Positions 26,769-35,505 of a stretch of DNA of 64,000 nt are shown in pieces (within the stretch, counting starts at the first letter, position 1; every line of letters starts with the position of its first letter). This DNA is from Balneolaceae bacterium. Its GTDB lineage: Bacteria; Bacteroidota; Rhodothermia; Balneolales; Balneolaceae. Made by a program: the position numbers and the translations under genes. Under the pieces are notes generated by a model, which searched no databases, was not told where the DNA came from, and saw only the letters and a list, made by a program, of their open reading frames with translations. The stretch spans positions 1 to 64,000 of the forward strand of contig REDA01000062.1 in NCBI GenBank assembly GCA_007693745.1. The letters are read 5' to 3'.

Positions 26769-27986
26769 TCAGGTGGTGGCTGCGATCTGAGCAAAGAGTT
26801 CATCGTTGCTTGAGGTACGCCTGATAACCTGCAACAGCATCTGGATCGACTCCTTCGGTGATTTTTTCAGAAGGAATCTTCGAACCATATTTCTCTCCTC
26901 GAGGGAGTCTGTGATAAATTTATCCTCATTTCTGGTGCCGGATGCAGCAATATTGATTGCGGGGTAGATGCGGTCATTTGCAATTTCCCTGTCCAGAACA
27001 AGTTCCATGTTGCCTGTACCTTTAAATTCTTCAAATATGAGATCATCCATCCTGGAGTTGGTTTCAATCAGGCAGGTAGCAATGATGGTTAGTGAACCAC
27101 CTCCTTCAATTTTCCTTGCTGAGCCAAAAATTTTCTTTGGGATTTCCAGTGCACGGATATCAAGGCCACCTGACAGCGTTCTGCCGCTGTTCACCTGCGC
27201 TGCATTGTAGGCGCGTCCCAGCCGCGTCAGGGAGTCAATCAGAAGCACTGCATGCTCACCATATTCAGCTTTGCGTTTCACATAGCCAAGTGCCATTTCT
27301 GAAATACGAACATGACTCTCGGTTGGTTTATCATTCGACGATGCAAAGACTTCGGCACTCGTGGTTCTGATAAAATCGGTAACTTCCTCAGGTCGTTCAT
27401 CCACCAGAAGAACGGCTGTATGGATATTGGGGTGGTTCTCAGTCAGGCTTCTCGCAATTTTTTTAAGCAGTACGGTTTTCCCTGTTCGGGGAGGAGCTAC
27501 AATCAGCGCCCGTTGTCCTCTGCCAATCGGGGTGATCAGATCCATAACGCGAAGTTCAATATCTTCGGGATCGAAACCCAGTTTCACATACTCATTGGGC
27601 ATGATGGGTGTCTGAAGTTCAAACCGATTTATTTTCTGCCACTCCTGAGGTGATTTACCGTTAATTTTTTCAATACTGTGAACATGCCGGTTCCCACTCT
27701 GATCCTGTTCAAATTCACCCTCCATAATCAGGCCGGATCGCAAATCATTCAGTTTCACCTCCTCCGGTTTTAAAAACGGATCTTTCGGATTATAACTGAA
27801 TTCGAAATCGATACGGCGAATAAATCCATAGCCCTTCTCATTGATTTCAAGAATGCCACTGTATCTGCCCCCGATGCGGGTCTGCTGATTGTGATGAAAC
27901 TGCGGAACAAAAATATTCTTTTTATTCGCTTTAGCTTTAGGAGCTTTCTTTTGATGGCGTCCCTTATTTTTGCGTGAACGTGTCAT
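26769..27986 (-). CDS. rho: Transcription termination factor Rho
   Basis: The 405-residue hexameric RNA helicase ends transcripts lacking intrinsic terminators. A Lys/Arg-rich tail (residues 1-25) replaces the usual Rho_N helical domain. The OB-fold RNA-binding domain spans about 40-120 (SGILEINEKGYGFIR). The ATPase core has Walker A APPRTGKT (164-171), LLIDSLTRLGRA and the GSARKIEGGGSLT Q-loop. Many Bacteroidota Rho proteins carry a long insertion near the N-terminus, and this one is compact. Confidence 0.96.
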   Translation of the reverse strand: MTRSRKNKGRHQKKAPKAKANKKNIFVPQFHHNQQTRIGGRYSGILEINEKGYGFIRRIDFEFSYNPKDPFLKPEEVKLNDLRSGLIMEGEFEQDQSGNRHVHSIEKINGKSPQEWQKINRFELQTPIMPNEYVKLGFDPEDIELRVMDLITPIGRGQRALIVAPPRTGKTVLLKKIARSLTENHPNIHTAVLLVDERPEEVTDFIRTTSAEVFASSNDKPTESHVRISEMALGYVKRKAEYGEHAVLLIDSLTRLGRAYNAAQVNSGRTLSGGLDIRALEIPKKIFGSARKIEGGGSLTIIATCLIETNSRMDDLIFEEFKGTGNMELVLDREIANDRIYPAINIAASGTRNEDKFITDSLEERNMVRRFLLKKSPKESIQMLLQVIRRTSSNDELFAQIAATT

Positions 27987-28083
27987 GCACCTGTATTTAT
28001 TAGATCGTATAGTTCAGAATAGCTGCTCTGTGATTGTGAATTATAGAAGAGCCTGCTATGCAGAGATGTGAAGAAAGAGATGA

Positions 28084-28112
28084 AAGGGTGCTCATACAAA
28101 GAGAGCACCCTT
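28084..28112 (-). terminator. Hairpin downstream of the TPR gene, possible terminator
   Basis: A perfect 10-bp inverted repeat (AAGGGTGCTC / GAGCACCCTT) lies 41 bp after the TPR gene stop. The leftward tail is T-rich but interrupted (TCATCTCTTTC). It may end the long glgB-to-TPR unit, or protect its 3' end. Confidence 0.5.
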
Positions 28113-28152
28113 CTGATAAGATAAGGAAGGAATAAATAGATTAAAAAAAAGT

Positions 28153-29499
28153 TTACCGGACTCTGGTTGTTTCATTAATCCAGGCGTAGCATTCATTCAA
28201 ATTTGAATCAATTCTGAACTCCTCCCCGGTTTCCCAGCCTCTGAAAAATTTATCTTCAGCAGTCGGCATCACCGGTCTGTATGAATTCGTTCTTCTGTTG
28301 GCTGCATTGGCTACAGAGGGATCGGCCGCTCTCGCTCTGTCCACATAGTCCAGAACCAGCCAGTACACTGTTCTGTCGTCTCTGTCAATAACTCTTCCCT
28401 GAGCACTTGTACATTGTGAAACTGCTTCTGCATAAATATCTGCAATTCTCAGGTATGGCTCCCCCCAGCTGCGATCGATCTGACTTGCCTGCCTTGCATA
28501 TCGGCGTGCTGCCTGCAGATCTCCTTCATTCTGATAGAGCTCAGCAATTTCAATGGTGATGTTCTTCCTCAACTCGTCATCCTGTGCAATCTCAAGCGCC
28601 TCACTCAGGTATCGGATTGCCTGCCGGTTTTGTCCGTCAGCTTTTGCGTAGTCGGCCAGCCTGCGGATATTGGAGAAACTTTTTTCATCCTCATACAGTC
28701 TTTCGGCAAACTCCAGAGCCTTTGCCCGGTTACCCATCGATTCGTACATCGACGCCAGTTCGGTGATGATAGTAATGTCACCGGGATTGTTCTCCAGCCG
28801 CTCTTCCAAAAAAGCCAGCCTCTCCTCAGGATCGGAGAAGAGTCCGTCACGTATCTGATCAATCGCATCTGCCAGAGAGGGCCCTGCAAGCGGCTCGGCT
28901 ATATCAATCATAGCCAGCGCAGCATCCCTGTCATTGTTCGACACATAGTTATTGAGAAGGATCTGAATGTAGTAACCGTCACCAGCCTGCACAAGCCTCT
29001 CGGCGTCCAGTTCAAAAGCTCTCAGGTAGTCTTCATAAGCAAGATTGAGTCCGTTTCGAATACTGGATTGATTTTCCTGAAGAAAGCGCCCTCTGTTAAA
29101 ATGCCATGAATACTCCTCAAAGCTCTCATCTTCGGCAAATGTTATGAATGCGTCTTCGAAAATGATCAGGGCTGTATCCAGATATGCCGATTTCAGGGAG
29201 GGATCAGAGACCTTCTCCGCCATCTTGGCATAGATATCTATGAGTCGTTCATACTGCCTTTCCAGACTGAATCTTGGCACACCGGTGATATCTTTAGGTC
29301 TTTCGGCAAGCAACCATTTTCCGTACATAAGTGCCATCTCATAATCTCCGGTTCGGTAATTCTCACCGAAAATTGAGAAGGCAGCAATTTCACTCATGTT
29401 GAATGGCCTTTCACTGTCGGTAAACGGCCATTCACTCTGCGCGTGTACTATAGGTATTGCCATGAAGAACACGAGTGGCAAGATGAGATACTTTTTCAT
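28153..29499 (-). CDS. Exported TPR-repeat protein
   Basis: The 448-residue protein has a signal peptide (MKKYLILPL...VHAQ) and several tetratricopeptide repeats, clearest over residues about 230-365 (repeats such as ALEFAERLYEDEKSF and AIRYLSEALEIA). The frame extends to 29652, but the signal peptide fixes the start at 29499. TPR arrays mediate protein contacts. The gene is last in a run behind a DUF4270 lipoprotein and an outer membrane protein, so a role in envelope assembly or motility-like machinery is possible but unproven. Confidence 0.83.
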   Translation of the reverse strand: MKKYLILPLVFFMAIPIVHAQSEWPFTDSERPFNMSEIAAFSIFGENYRTGDYEMALMYGKWLLAERPKDITGVPRFSLERQYERLIDIYAKMAEKVSDPSLKSAYLDTALIIFEDAFITFAEDESFEEYSWHFNRGRFLQENQSSIRNGLNLAYEDYLRAFELDAERLVQAGDGYYIQILLNNYVSNNDRDAALAMIDIAEPLAGPSLADAIDQIRDGLFSDPEERLAFLEERLENNPGDITIITELASMYESMGNRAKALEFAERLYEDEKSFSNIRRLADYAKADGQNRQAIRYLSEALEIAQDDELRKNITIEIAELYQNEGDLQAARRYARQASQIDRSWGEPYLRIADIYAEAVSQCTSAQGRVIDRDDRTVYWLVLDYVDRARAADPSVANAANRRTNSYRPVMPTAEDKFFRGWETGEEFRIDSNLNECYAWINETTRVR

Positions 29500-29551
29500 G
29501 GATCTGATGTTTGGTTCGGGAATTAAAAATAAAAAGAGATTTATGCTTTTG

Positions 29552-30868
29552 TTACTGGAAAAGTTGGCGTACAAACATATATTCAGCGAGGTTGAGTGAA
29601 AGCTTGAAACCCCATATATCTTCTTTAACCAGACTGGATGAATCTGTTCCACGCATTCCGTAAAAAAAGCTGAGATCGATGGACGAAGCCGTTCTGAACG
29701 ACATGATCCCTACACCAGCGTGAAGGGTTAGCGTCTCAATGTCAAGATTATTCATTTTCAGGTGACCGGTATCGTACGTAATTCCGGCACTATACTTGAA
29801 ATTTGAAAAAAATCCTCCGGGTTGATTGGATCGGTATGGATGATACTGAAATCCAACACCTGTCCGAAGTCTGTCTTTAAAAAAATCCTGCTGGACATTA
29901 TCAAACCCGTAGGTAGCTTCACCCCAGCGTTGCATCATGAGCTCTGCAACAATGTTTGTAAAGCGATTCAAATTATACGTAAGTCCCGTATTAATTTCCA
30001 ATGGCATCTTTACCGATGCGTTTCTCAGCGGTGAGTTCTGGTTGAAATCAATAAGCTGTCTGTTTCCGTTTACTGACCTGAAGCCTGTAACCAATTCCTC
30101 AGCATCTATGGTAAGTGGCAGAGTCACCGTTGCTCCCAGTGCAAGCTGATCGCTGCTTCGGAAAAGCGGTCCTGTAAAGGCATATAAACCAAACCTGTGC
30201 CCAAATCCATATCCCTGTGTTTTTCTGTCGAAAGGGGAGGCTCTGTACTGGGATTCTGAAAATTGAGGGAATACAGAGTTGCTGATCGAAAGAATATTTG
30301 CTGAGAATGCATAACCAACGGAAATATTGTTGGTCAGGGATAACCCTGCCCCGGCTTCAATCCGGTTCACCCCGCCTGAACCTGACTCTTCAAAATCGTA
30401 CCGGATAAGGTTGGAAGTTCCCGCTATCGGCTCGAAGAGGCCTCCGCTTCGGAATCGGTAATCACTGCGTATAATGGGCGTCACTGAAACTGAAACACCG
30501 AGGCGGTCCCTGAGTACAGGAAAGGTGATCTGAAACTGCTCGACACCGAATCGGGTGTTTTGTGACGTTCCCCTGCTGTCAGCTGCATTGAAATGGTTTA
30601 AGCCGGTAACGAGAGAACCCTGGGTAAAAGCAAGAAGACCCCATTGAGCAGGATTTGCAATATTGGTTGAAAAGCCGCTGTAGTTTGAAACACCGCTCAG
30701 GCCCATCCCCATCGAATAGGGAGAAAAGATATCTGTCGGCATGCCGAAGCCCACTCCCGAATAGAAAGATCCTGTATTTGCAATACGTTCAGCCTGAGCG
30801 AGGGCCGTCGACACAGGCACTATCTGAAGAAGAATTACAGAAAAAAGAATTGGAAAGAGTCGTTTCAT
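29552..30868 (-). CDS. Predicted outer membrane beta-barrel protein
   Basis: The 438-residue protein has a signal peptide (cleavage near TALAQ). Its body is rich in alternating aromatic and glycine strands (for example GVGFGMPTDIFSPYSMGMG), as in PorV/FadL-like barrels of Bacteroidota. Specific function is unknown. Its start codon directly follows the stop of the DUF4270 gene with no gap, so the two are translationally linked. Confidence 0.78.
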   Translation of the reverse strand: MKRLFPILFSVILLQIVPVSTALAQAERIANTGSFYSGVGFGMPTDIFSPYSMGMGLSGVSNYSGFSTNIANPAQWGLLAFTQGSLVTGLNHFNAADSRGTSQNTRFGVEQFQITFPVLRDRLGVSVSVTPIIRSDYRFRSGGLFEPIAGTSNLIRYDFEESGSGGVNRIEAGAGLSLTNNISVGYAFSANILSISNSVFPQFSESQYRASPFDRKTQGYGFGHRFGLYAFTGPLFRSSDQLALGATVTLPLTIDAEELVTGFRSVNGNRQLIDFNQNSPLRNASVKMPLEINTGLTYNLNRFTNIVAELMMQRWGEATYGFDNVQQDFFKDRLRTGVGFQYHPYRSNQPGGFFSNFKYSAGITYDTGHLKMNNLDIETLTLHAGVGIMSFRTASSIDLSFFYGMRGTDSSSLVKEDIWGFKLSLNLAEYMFVRQLFQ

Positions 30869-32209
30869 CTAATTTAAAAAGGTAAGTACAATTCTGGGTT
30901 TCAGGCTCTCATCCGCAGTGGAGTCGTAAAACTGATCGGAGTAGATGATTCCATTGACAATCTGGGTAGTGATATAGAGCTTTCTGCCCGGTACATCTCC
31001 AAATACTTCGTCCAGTACATATTGGGTAATATCGATACTGAACTGATCATTCCCTTCGTCATTAATTCGGAAGAATGCCGGATCCCTTGTAAAAATCTCC
31101 GCCATCAGATCGGAAGGCAGGTCTCTGAAAAGATGGACTCTCAGAAGATCTGATTCGGGCCGGCTGATTTGAGGATACATATTCTCCGACTCTCTGTTTT
31201 TTGTCAGCAGCAGCTGCGCATTGGTAATATTTTTGGATGAAAGGCGCTCCACCGGAAGCTGAAGATCCAGTTCCAGAACCCTTTCTGTGTTATGCATCAC
31301 AATGGCTTCCGGTTGTTCAGGCTCGCCGGACCGGTTCACAACGGATCCCCAGTCCCGGAGTCCGATCAGGCGGATTCCGTCATCCACCTCCTCCTCTTCG
31401 CCATTCTCATCGTCCTCACCGTTTTCATCTCCGTTTTCTCCATCATCTTCCCCGTCGCCTTCCTCACCTTCCCCATTTTCCTCTTCGAGAGGTGGCCTGT
31501 TAATCAGAAAACTGGTTAAAACAGTCTGCTCATCAACCTGCGTTCTACCGGTTTTCAGAAAACGGATTTTCTGATTTTGTCCGGACGGAACAATTGCGAT
31601 ACCGGGGAAATTGTCTCTGTATTCCGTATCCCGGATTGATTCATCCTCCGTGCTGTTATAAAACTCAGCAAACCTCATCTTCCAGTCATGATCCATCTCG
31701 ACCAGTACCGTATCCTCATCTGCAAGGGTAAATTCACCAATTTTGACCGACCGGTCCAGATCAGGTACCGGCTGATTGTACCGAAGCTGATTACCCCGCC
31801 AGGTTTCGGCAAGTTCATAGATCTCGAAACTGGACAGGCTGTTTGCATCACCATAGGCATCAGGTTCAAAAATCAGTCTCAGATAGAGAGTGTCTGCAGC
31901 ACTGATTATTTCAATCTGATCTCTGAAGATAGCCGGTTTTATCAGTCCGGTAGCTTCCACTGTTCCGTAAACCGGGTCTTCAAGGTGGCCGATCGCCGTG
32001 AAGATAAGGCGCCCTGAAAAGGTGTTCTCCTCAATCACTCGCTTTTCGGTCACATTGAGAATTTCCGAACCCATAAATTCGCCTTTATCGATCAGGTCAT
32101 TTCCCACGGTTCCGGAGGACTCGCAACCGGTAGATGACAGGCTCGTAATCAGAAGAAGAAAGGCAACCAACAGATATTGGCTGCCTTTTTGAATGCTGCT
32201 AACTCCCAT
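30869..32209 (-). CDS. DUF4270-like lipoprotein with acidic low-complexity insert
   Basis: The 446-residue lipoprotein has a lipobox ending at SSTGC (Cys29). The following GNDLIDKGEFMGSEI resembles DUF4270, a Bacteroidota envelope family of unknown function usually found beside a single-domain glycogen-synthase-like gene, as here. Residues 242-277 are almost only Glu, Asp, Gly and Asn (23 of 36 acidic). Alternative starts at 32254 and 32299 would overlap the upstream gene. I chose 32209 because it gives a normal lipoprotein signal and no overlap. Confidence 0.8.
   Translation of the reverse strand: MGVSSIQKGSQYLLVAFLLLITSLSSTGCESSGTVGNDLIDKGEFMGSEILNVTEKRVIEENTFSGRLIFTAIGHLEDPVYGTVEATGLIKPAIFRDQIEIISAADTLYLRLIFEPDAYGDANSLSSFEIYELAETWRGNQLRYNQPVPDLDRSVKIGEFTLADEDTVLVEMDHDWKMRFAEFYNSTEDESIRDTEYRDNFPGIAIVPSGQNQKIRFLKTGRTQVDEQTVLTSFLINRPPLEEENGEGEEGDGEDDGENGDENGEDDENGEEEEVDDGIRLIGLRDWGSVVNRSGEPEQPEAIVMHNTERVLELDLQLPVERLSSKNITNAQLLLTKNRESENMYPQISRPESDLLRVHLFRDLPSDLMAEIFTRDPAFFRINDEGNDQFSIDITQYVLDEVFGDVPGRKLYITTQIVNGIIYSDQFYDSTADESLKPRIVLTFLN
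31379..31486 (-). repeat. Low-complexity acidic coding tract
   Basis: This segment encodes 36 residues inside the DUF4270-like lipoprotein, of which 23 are Asp or Glu and nearly all the others Gly or Asn. On the plus strand it appears as a pyrimidine-rich TCN-type repeat, so it is prone to slippage. It probably forms a disordered, highly charged loop. Confidence 0.75.
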
Positions 32210-32243
32210 GGGTATATTGATTCTGTAGGGGTGTTCAGGGATT

Positions 32244-33050
32244 TTATTTATCATCTCCTGCAATGGTTCTGTAGTAATCTGCAAATTTTTTGGATACATC
32301 TTCGGGTGACCCCTGTATTTTTACAGGGTGGATTGAAAGTTCTTCGAAAAGCGTATTAAACTGATCAGACAAATGATTTCCGGTTACCACGTGATCGCTG
32401 TATTTCAGGCCGGTTTTGAGCATATCCAGTTTTCCATTTTCCATCAGACTCTGTAAATCCACCTCTTCCGGCAGACCCAGCAGTTCCAGGATGCGTTCAT
32501 TTTCAAACATCCCCTTGTTTTCGGGGTGATGCAGATTATAAACAATCTGCGTGTTTTTGAAAATTGCTTCATCCTTGTATTTGGTTTTGACAAGAAGCGG
32601 AATCAAACCTGCCGGCCAGTCATGGCAATGAATGATATCCGGCTCCCATCCAAGGCTGATAACTGTCTCAAGCACCCCTTTATTGTAGAAAGCCAGGCGC
32701 TCGTCGTTATCGGGGTAAAATTTCTCTGTTTTGGGATTATCAAACATCCCTTTTCTCTTGTAGTATTTGTCATTGTCCAGAAAATAAACCTGCAGCTTTG
32801 CATTGGGAATGCTTGCAACCTTGATTTTCATGCTCTCGATCTCACCCCCTACATCCACTTTTATTCCGGACAGCCTGATTACTTCATGAAGGCGGTTTCT
32901 TCTGTCGTTGATGGTTCCGTATTTCGGAAGAAGAATGCGGATTTCAAATCCCTGATCCTGCAGGGAAGCTGGCAGAAAACGTAACAGGTCGGCGGTGTGA
33001 GACATTCTTGCAAAAGGAGCAATCTCTGCTGCGGCGTAAAGTATTTTCAT
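32244..33050 (-). CDS. Glycogen/starch synthase N-domain protein (GT5-like, single domain)
   Basis: The 268-residue protein matches only the N-terminal half of GT5 glycogen synthases, including KILYAAAEIAPFA, the LPKYG segment and DIIHCHDW. The C-terminal GT-B domain is missing. The ADP-glucose-binding KxGGL motif after APFA is replaced by RMSHTADLL. Similar stand-alone proteins occur in Bacteroidota next to DUF4270 genes, so this is probably a conserved family and not a recent truncation. Whether it synthesises glycogen is doubtful. It sits in a unit with glgB and malQ. Confidence 0.82.
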   Translation of the reverse strand: MKILYAAAEIAPFARMSHTADLLRFLPASLQDQGFEIRILLPKYGTINDRRNRLHEVIRLSGIKVDVGGEIESMKIKVASIPNAKLQVYFLDNDKYYKRKGMFDNPKTEKFYPDNDERLAFYNKGVLETVISLGWEPDIIHCHDWPAGLIPLLVKTKYKDEAIFKNTQIVYNLHHPENKGMFENERILELLGLPEEVDLQSLMENGKLDMLKTGLKYSDHVVTGNHLSDQFNTLFEELSIHPVKIQGSPEDVSKKFADYYRTIAGDDK

Positions 33051-33095
33051 GATTACGTTTTCTTACTGGAGATGAATATTAGTTCTGTTGAATTG

Positions 33096-33896
33096 TTACT
33101 GTTTTTTTGGAATCATACTGTTGATTTCCGTTTCATCAATGGTGTAAAAATCAAAGAGTGTATCACTTCGCAGTCCCAGACGGAGTGTTTCAACCGGCAA
33201 CACTTCGGCGGGTTCAATATTTCCGAGATTTACATTACTGCCAAATTTCCGGATGAACCAGACCTGCTGCTCTTTCTTCGGAGCTTCAAAAATAAGGTTT
33301 TCAACGGGAATCTGATCAGCGATTTCATCGATCAGGCCTGAGCGGATCTCACCATTTGGACGAAATACTCCGACTGTCCCGGATTCTCTCGCCTCACAAA
33401 TCACTTTCCATGCCCCTGCTTCAAGTTCATTATTGATAATCTGCACCCATTTGTAGGGTGGCATAATCTCATTCGGATCCTTGCTTCCAACTTCAGACAA
33501 TACAGTAAAATCACGGCTTAAATCCCGAATAATCTCATTTTTCCTCTGATCTGACAGCCAGATACTCCCGTTTGACACTTCCAGATATCGGATATTATAG
33601 TCCTGAAGAATTTTTATGTACTCATTCAGCTGATTTCGCAGCACAAATGCTTCAAACAGTGTGCCCCCAAAATAGACAGGAATCTGGTTCTCTTTGTAAA
33701 TCGCCAGTTTCTCCCTGAGTTGAGTTGAGACATAAGAGATCCCCCAACCAAGCTTTACAATGTCTGAGTAGGCCGAAGCAACCTCACAAAAATCTTCAAC
33801 TGCACGCAAACTCAGGCCCTTATCAAGTACCAGTGTGATCCCGTTTCTTCTCGGCTTTTCAGTGCGCTGAGGCAGATGATCAAGTTGATATGCCAT
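33096..33896 (-). CDS. comA: Phosphosulfolactate synthase (ComA family)
   Basis: The 266-residue TIM-barrel protein belongs to the ComA family, which adds sulfite to phosphoenolpyruvate. Family segments include DIVKLGWG, PVYFGGTLFE, YLEVSNGSI and EVGSKD. In methanogens this starts coenzyme M synthesis; in bacteria it leads to sulfolactate or related sulfonates. No comB, comC, comD or comE gene is nearby. It lies between malQ and the GT5-like gene, an unexpected place for a sulfonate gene. Confidence 0.88.
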   Translation of the reverse strand: MAYQLDHLPQRTEKPRRNGITLVLDKGLSLRAVEDFCEVASAYSDIVKLGWGISYVSTQLREKLAIYKENQIPVYFGGTLFEAFVLRNQLNEYIKILQDYNIRYLEVSNGSIWLSDQRKNEIIRDLSRDFTVLSEVGSKDPNEIMPPYKWVQIINNELEAGAWKVICEARESGTVGVFRPNGEIRSGLIDEIADQIPVENLIFEAPKKEQQVWFIRKFGSNVNLGNIEPAEVLPVETLRLGLRSDTLFDFYTIDETEINSMIPKKQ

Positions 33897-33978
33897 TTGG
33901 TAAATTATATGTTCATAAACTGCTAAAGATACAAAATGAGTGTTTTATTAGAAAGCTACATTCATGTCTGTGAAAACC

Positions 33979-35481
33979 TCATCCCGCGGTGCCGGAACGA
34001 TTGGCAAGTGAGACCATGGCCCTGATCCGATCTTTATCCATATTCTCTAGCATTTCGGGAGTGTAACGCCACATCCAGTTACCCAGTGCTGTTCCAGGAA
34101 TGTTCATTCTGTGGGTTGCGTCCAGGTTCATAAAGTCCTGAAGCGGAAATATTGCCTGGTCAGCTACGGAGAACATTCCCAGTCGAATCAGATCCCAGTG
34201 GATCTCCCTGCCATCACTTTGAGAGTATTCCCTCGCTCTGTGGCGCTCAATTTCCGGAGCTGAATTGTACCAGCCAATGGTTGTATCGTTATCGTGTGTG
34301 CCCGTATAGACCACGCAGTTTTGGACATAGTTGTGGGGCAAAAAGCTGTTTTTGGAATCGCCATCGAAAGCAAACTGGAGAATTTTCATGCCCGGAAAAT
34401 TGAATGAGTCCCGCAACTCTTCAACCGTGGGTGTCATCACGCCCAGATCTTCAGCAATGATGGGCAATTCCCCCAGTTTCTCCTTGATTGCCGAGAAAAG
34501 CTTTTTTCCCGGCCCCGGCACCCAGGTTCCTTTGATCGCTGTCTTTTCATGTGCTGATACTTCCCAGTAGGCATCAAACCCGCGAAAATGATCCACGCGT
34601 ATCGCATCAAACAGATCAAACATCTGCCGGAACCGTTCTACCCACCAGGAAAAGCCGTCTTTCTCCAACACATCCCACTTGTAGAGTGGGTTTCCCCAGA
34701 GCTGGCCGGTTTCACTAAAATAGTCGGGGGGCACACCGGCAACCAGTGTGCGGTTTCCCTTCTCGTCCACTTCAAAATAGCGGGGATTCGCCCACACGTC
34801 GGCGCTGTTGTGATCCACAAATATGGGGATATCTCCCACAATCCGGACTCCCAGGCGGTTGGCTGTCTCTTTCAGCTCGTACCATTGAGTGAAAAATTCG
34901 TACTGAAGCCAGATCTGAAGCTCTATCTCAGCGGCATGTTTCTCCTTCAGTTTTTTCATTACTCCGGGTTTCCGCAGGGTATAGCCACTTTCCCACTGAT
35001 TCCAGGGCTTGCGGCCGTGAAGTCCGGAGCAGGTGATAAAAAGAGCGTAATCATCCAGCCAGTAGCTGTTGGACCGTTTGAATGTCTCCAGTTTTTTCAG
35101 CTCCTCTTTCTCCGCATTTGCGTAGAACCGCTCCGATGCCAGCCTGTAGAGAAGATCCTTGTTTATGTAGGAGGCGTCGTAGTCAGCCTGTGTGGTCACC
35201 GGCAACAGAGCGCCTTCGGCCTCTTCCGGTGTCAGTAATCCCTTATCAACAAGAAGATCCGGGCTGATCAGATAGTGATTGCCTGCAAAAGCGGAATAGC
35301 TGGCGTAGGGAGAATTCCCGTAACCAACAGGCCCGAGTGGCAGCACCTGCCAGATGGTTTGTCCGGTTTCGGCCAAAAAATGAATGAATGTTTTGGCTTC
35401 TCTGCCAAGGTCGCCCATACCGTACCGGGAGGGAAATGAGGTGGGGTGAACTAACGTCCCGCACGATCTCGGAAATCTCAT
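33979..35481 (-). CDS. malQ: 4-alpha-glucanotransferase (GH77, amylomaltase)
   Basis: The 500-residue enzyme transfers alpha-1,4-glucan segments. The nucleophile region AIRVDHFRGFD (Asp297), the acid/base motif IAEDLGVMTP and YTGTHDNDT are all intact. Length matches the plain bacterial type without N-terminal extension. It starts 24 bp after glgB ends and is co-transcribed with it, so it probably reshapes glycogen branches or recycles maltodextrins. Confidence 0.96.
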   Translation of the reverse strand: MRFPRSCGTLVHPTSFPSRYGMGDLGREAKTFIHFLAETGQTIWQVLPLGPVGYGNSPYASYSAFAGNHYLISPDLLVDKGLLTPEEAEGALLPVTTQADYDASYINKDLLYRLASERFYANAEKEELKKLETFKRSNSYWLDDYALFITCSGLHGRKPWNQWESGYTLRKPGVMKKLKEKHAAEIELQIWLQYEFFTQWYELKETANRLGVRIVGDIPIFVDHNSADVWANPRYFEVDEKGNRTLVAGVPPDYFSETGQLWGNPLYKWDVLEKDGFSWWVERFRQMFDLFDAIRVDHFRGFDAYWEVSAHEKTAIKGTWVPGPGKKLFSAIKEKLGELPIIAEDLGVMTPTVEELRDSFNFPGMKILQFAFDGDSKNSFLPHNYVQNCVVYTGTHDNDTTIGWYNSAPEIERHRAREYSQSDGREIHWDLIRLGMFSVADQAIFPLQDFMNLDATHRMNIPGTALGNWMWRYTPEMLENMDKDRIRAMVSLANRSGTAG

Positions 35482-35505
35482 GATCTAAAGCTGAAAATGT
35501 TGAAT

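Noticed and set aside
32244-33050. GT5-like gene as a frameshifted or truncated glycogen synthase pseudogene
   Set aside because: The frame is intact, the downstream sequence does not encode the missing half, and similar single-domain proteins occur beside DUF4270 genes in Bacteroidota.
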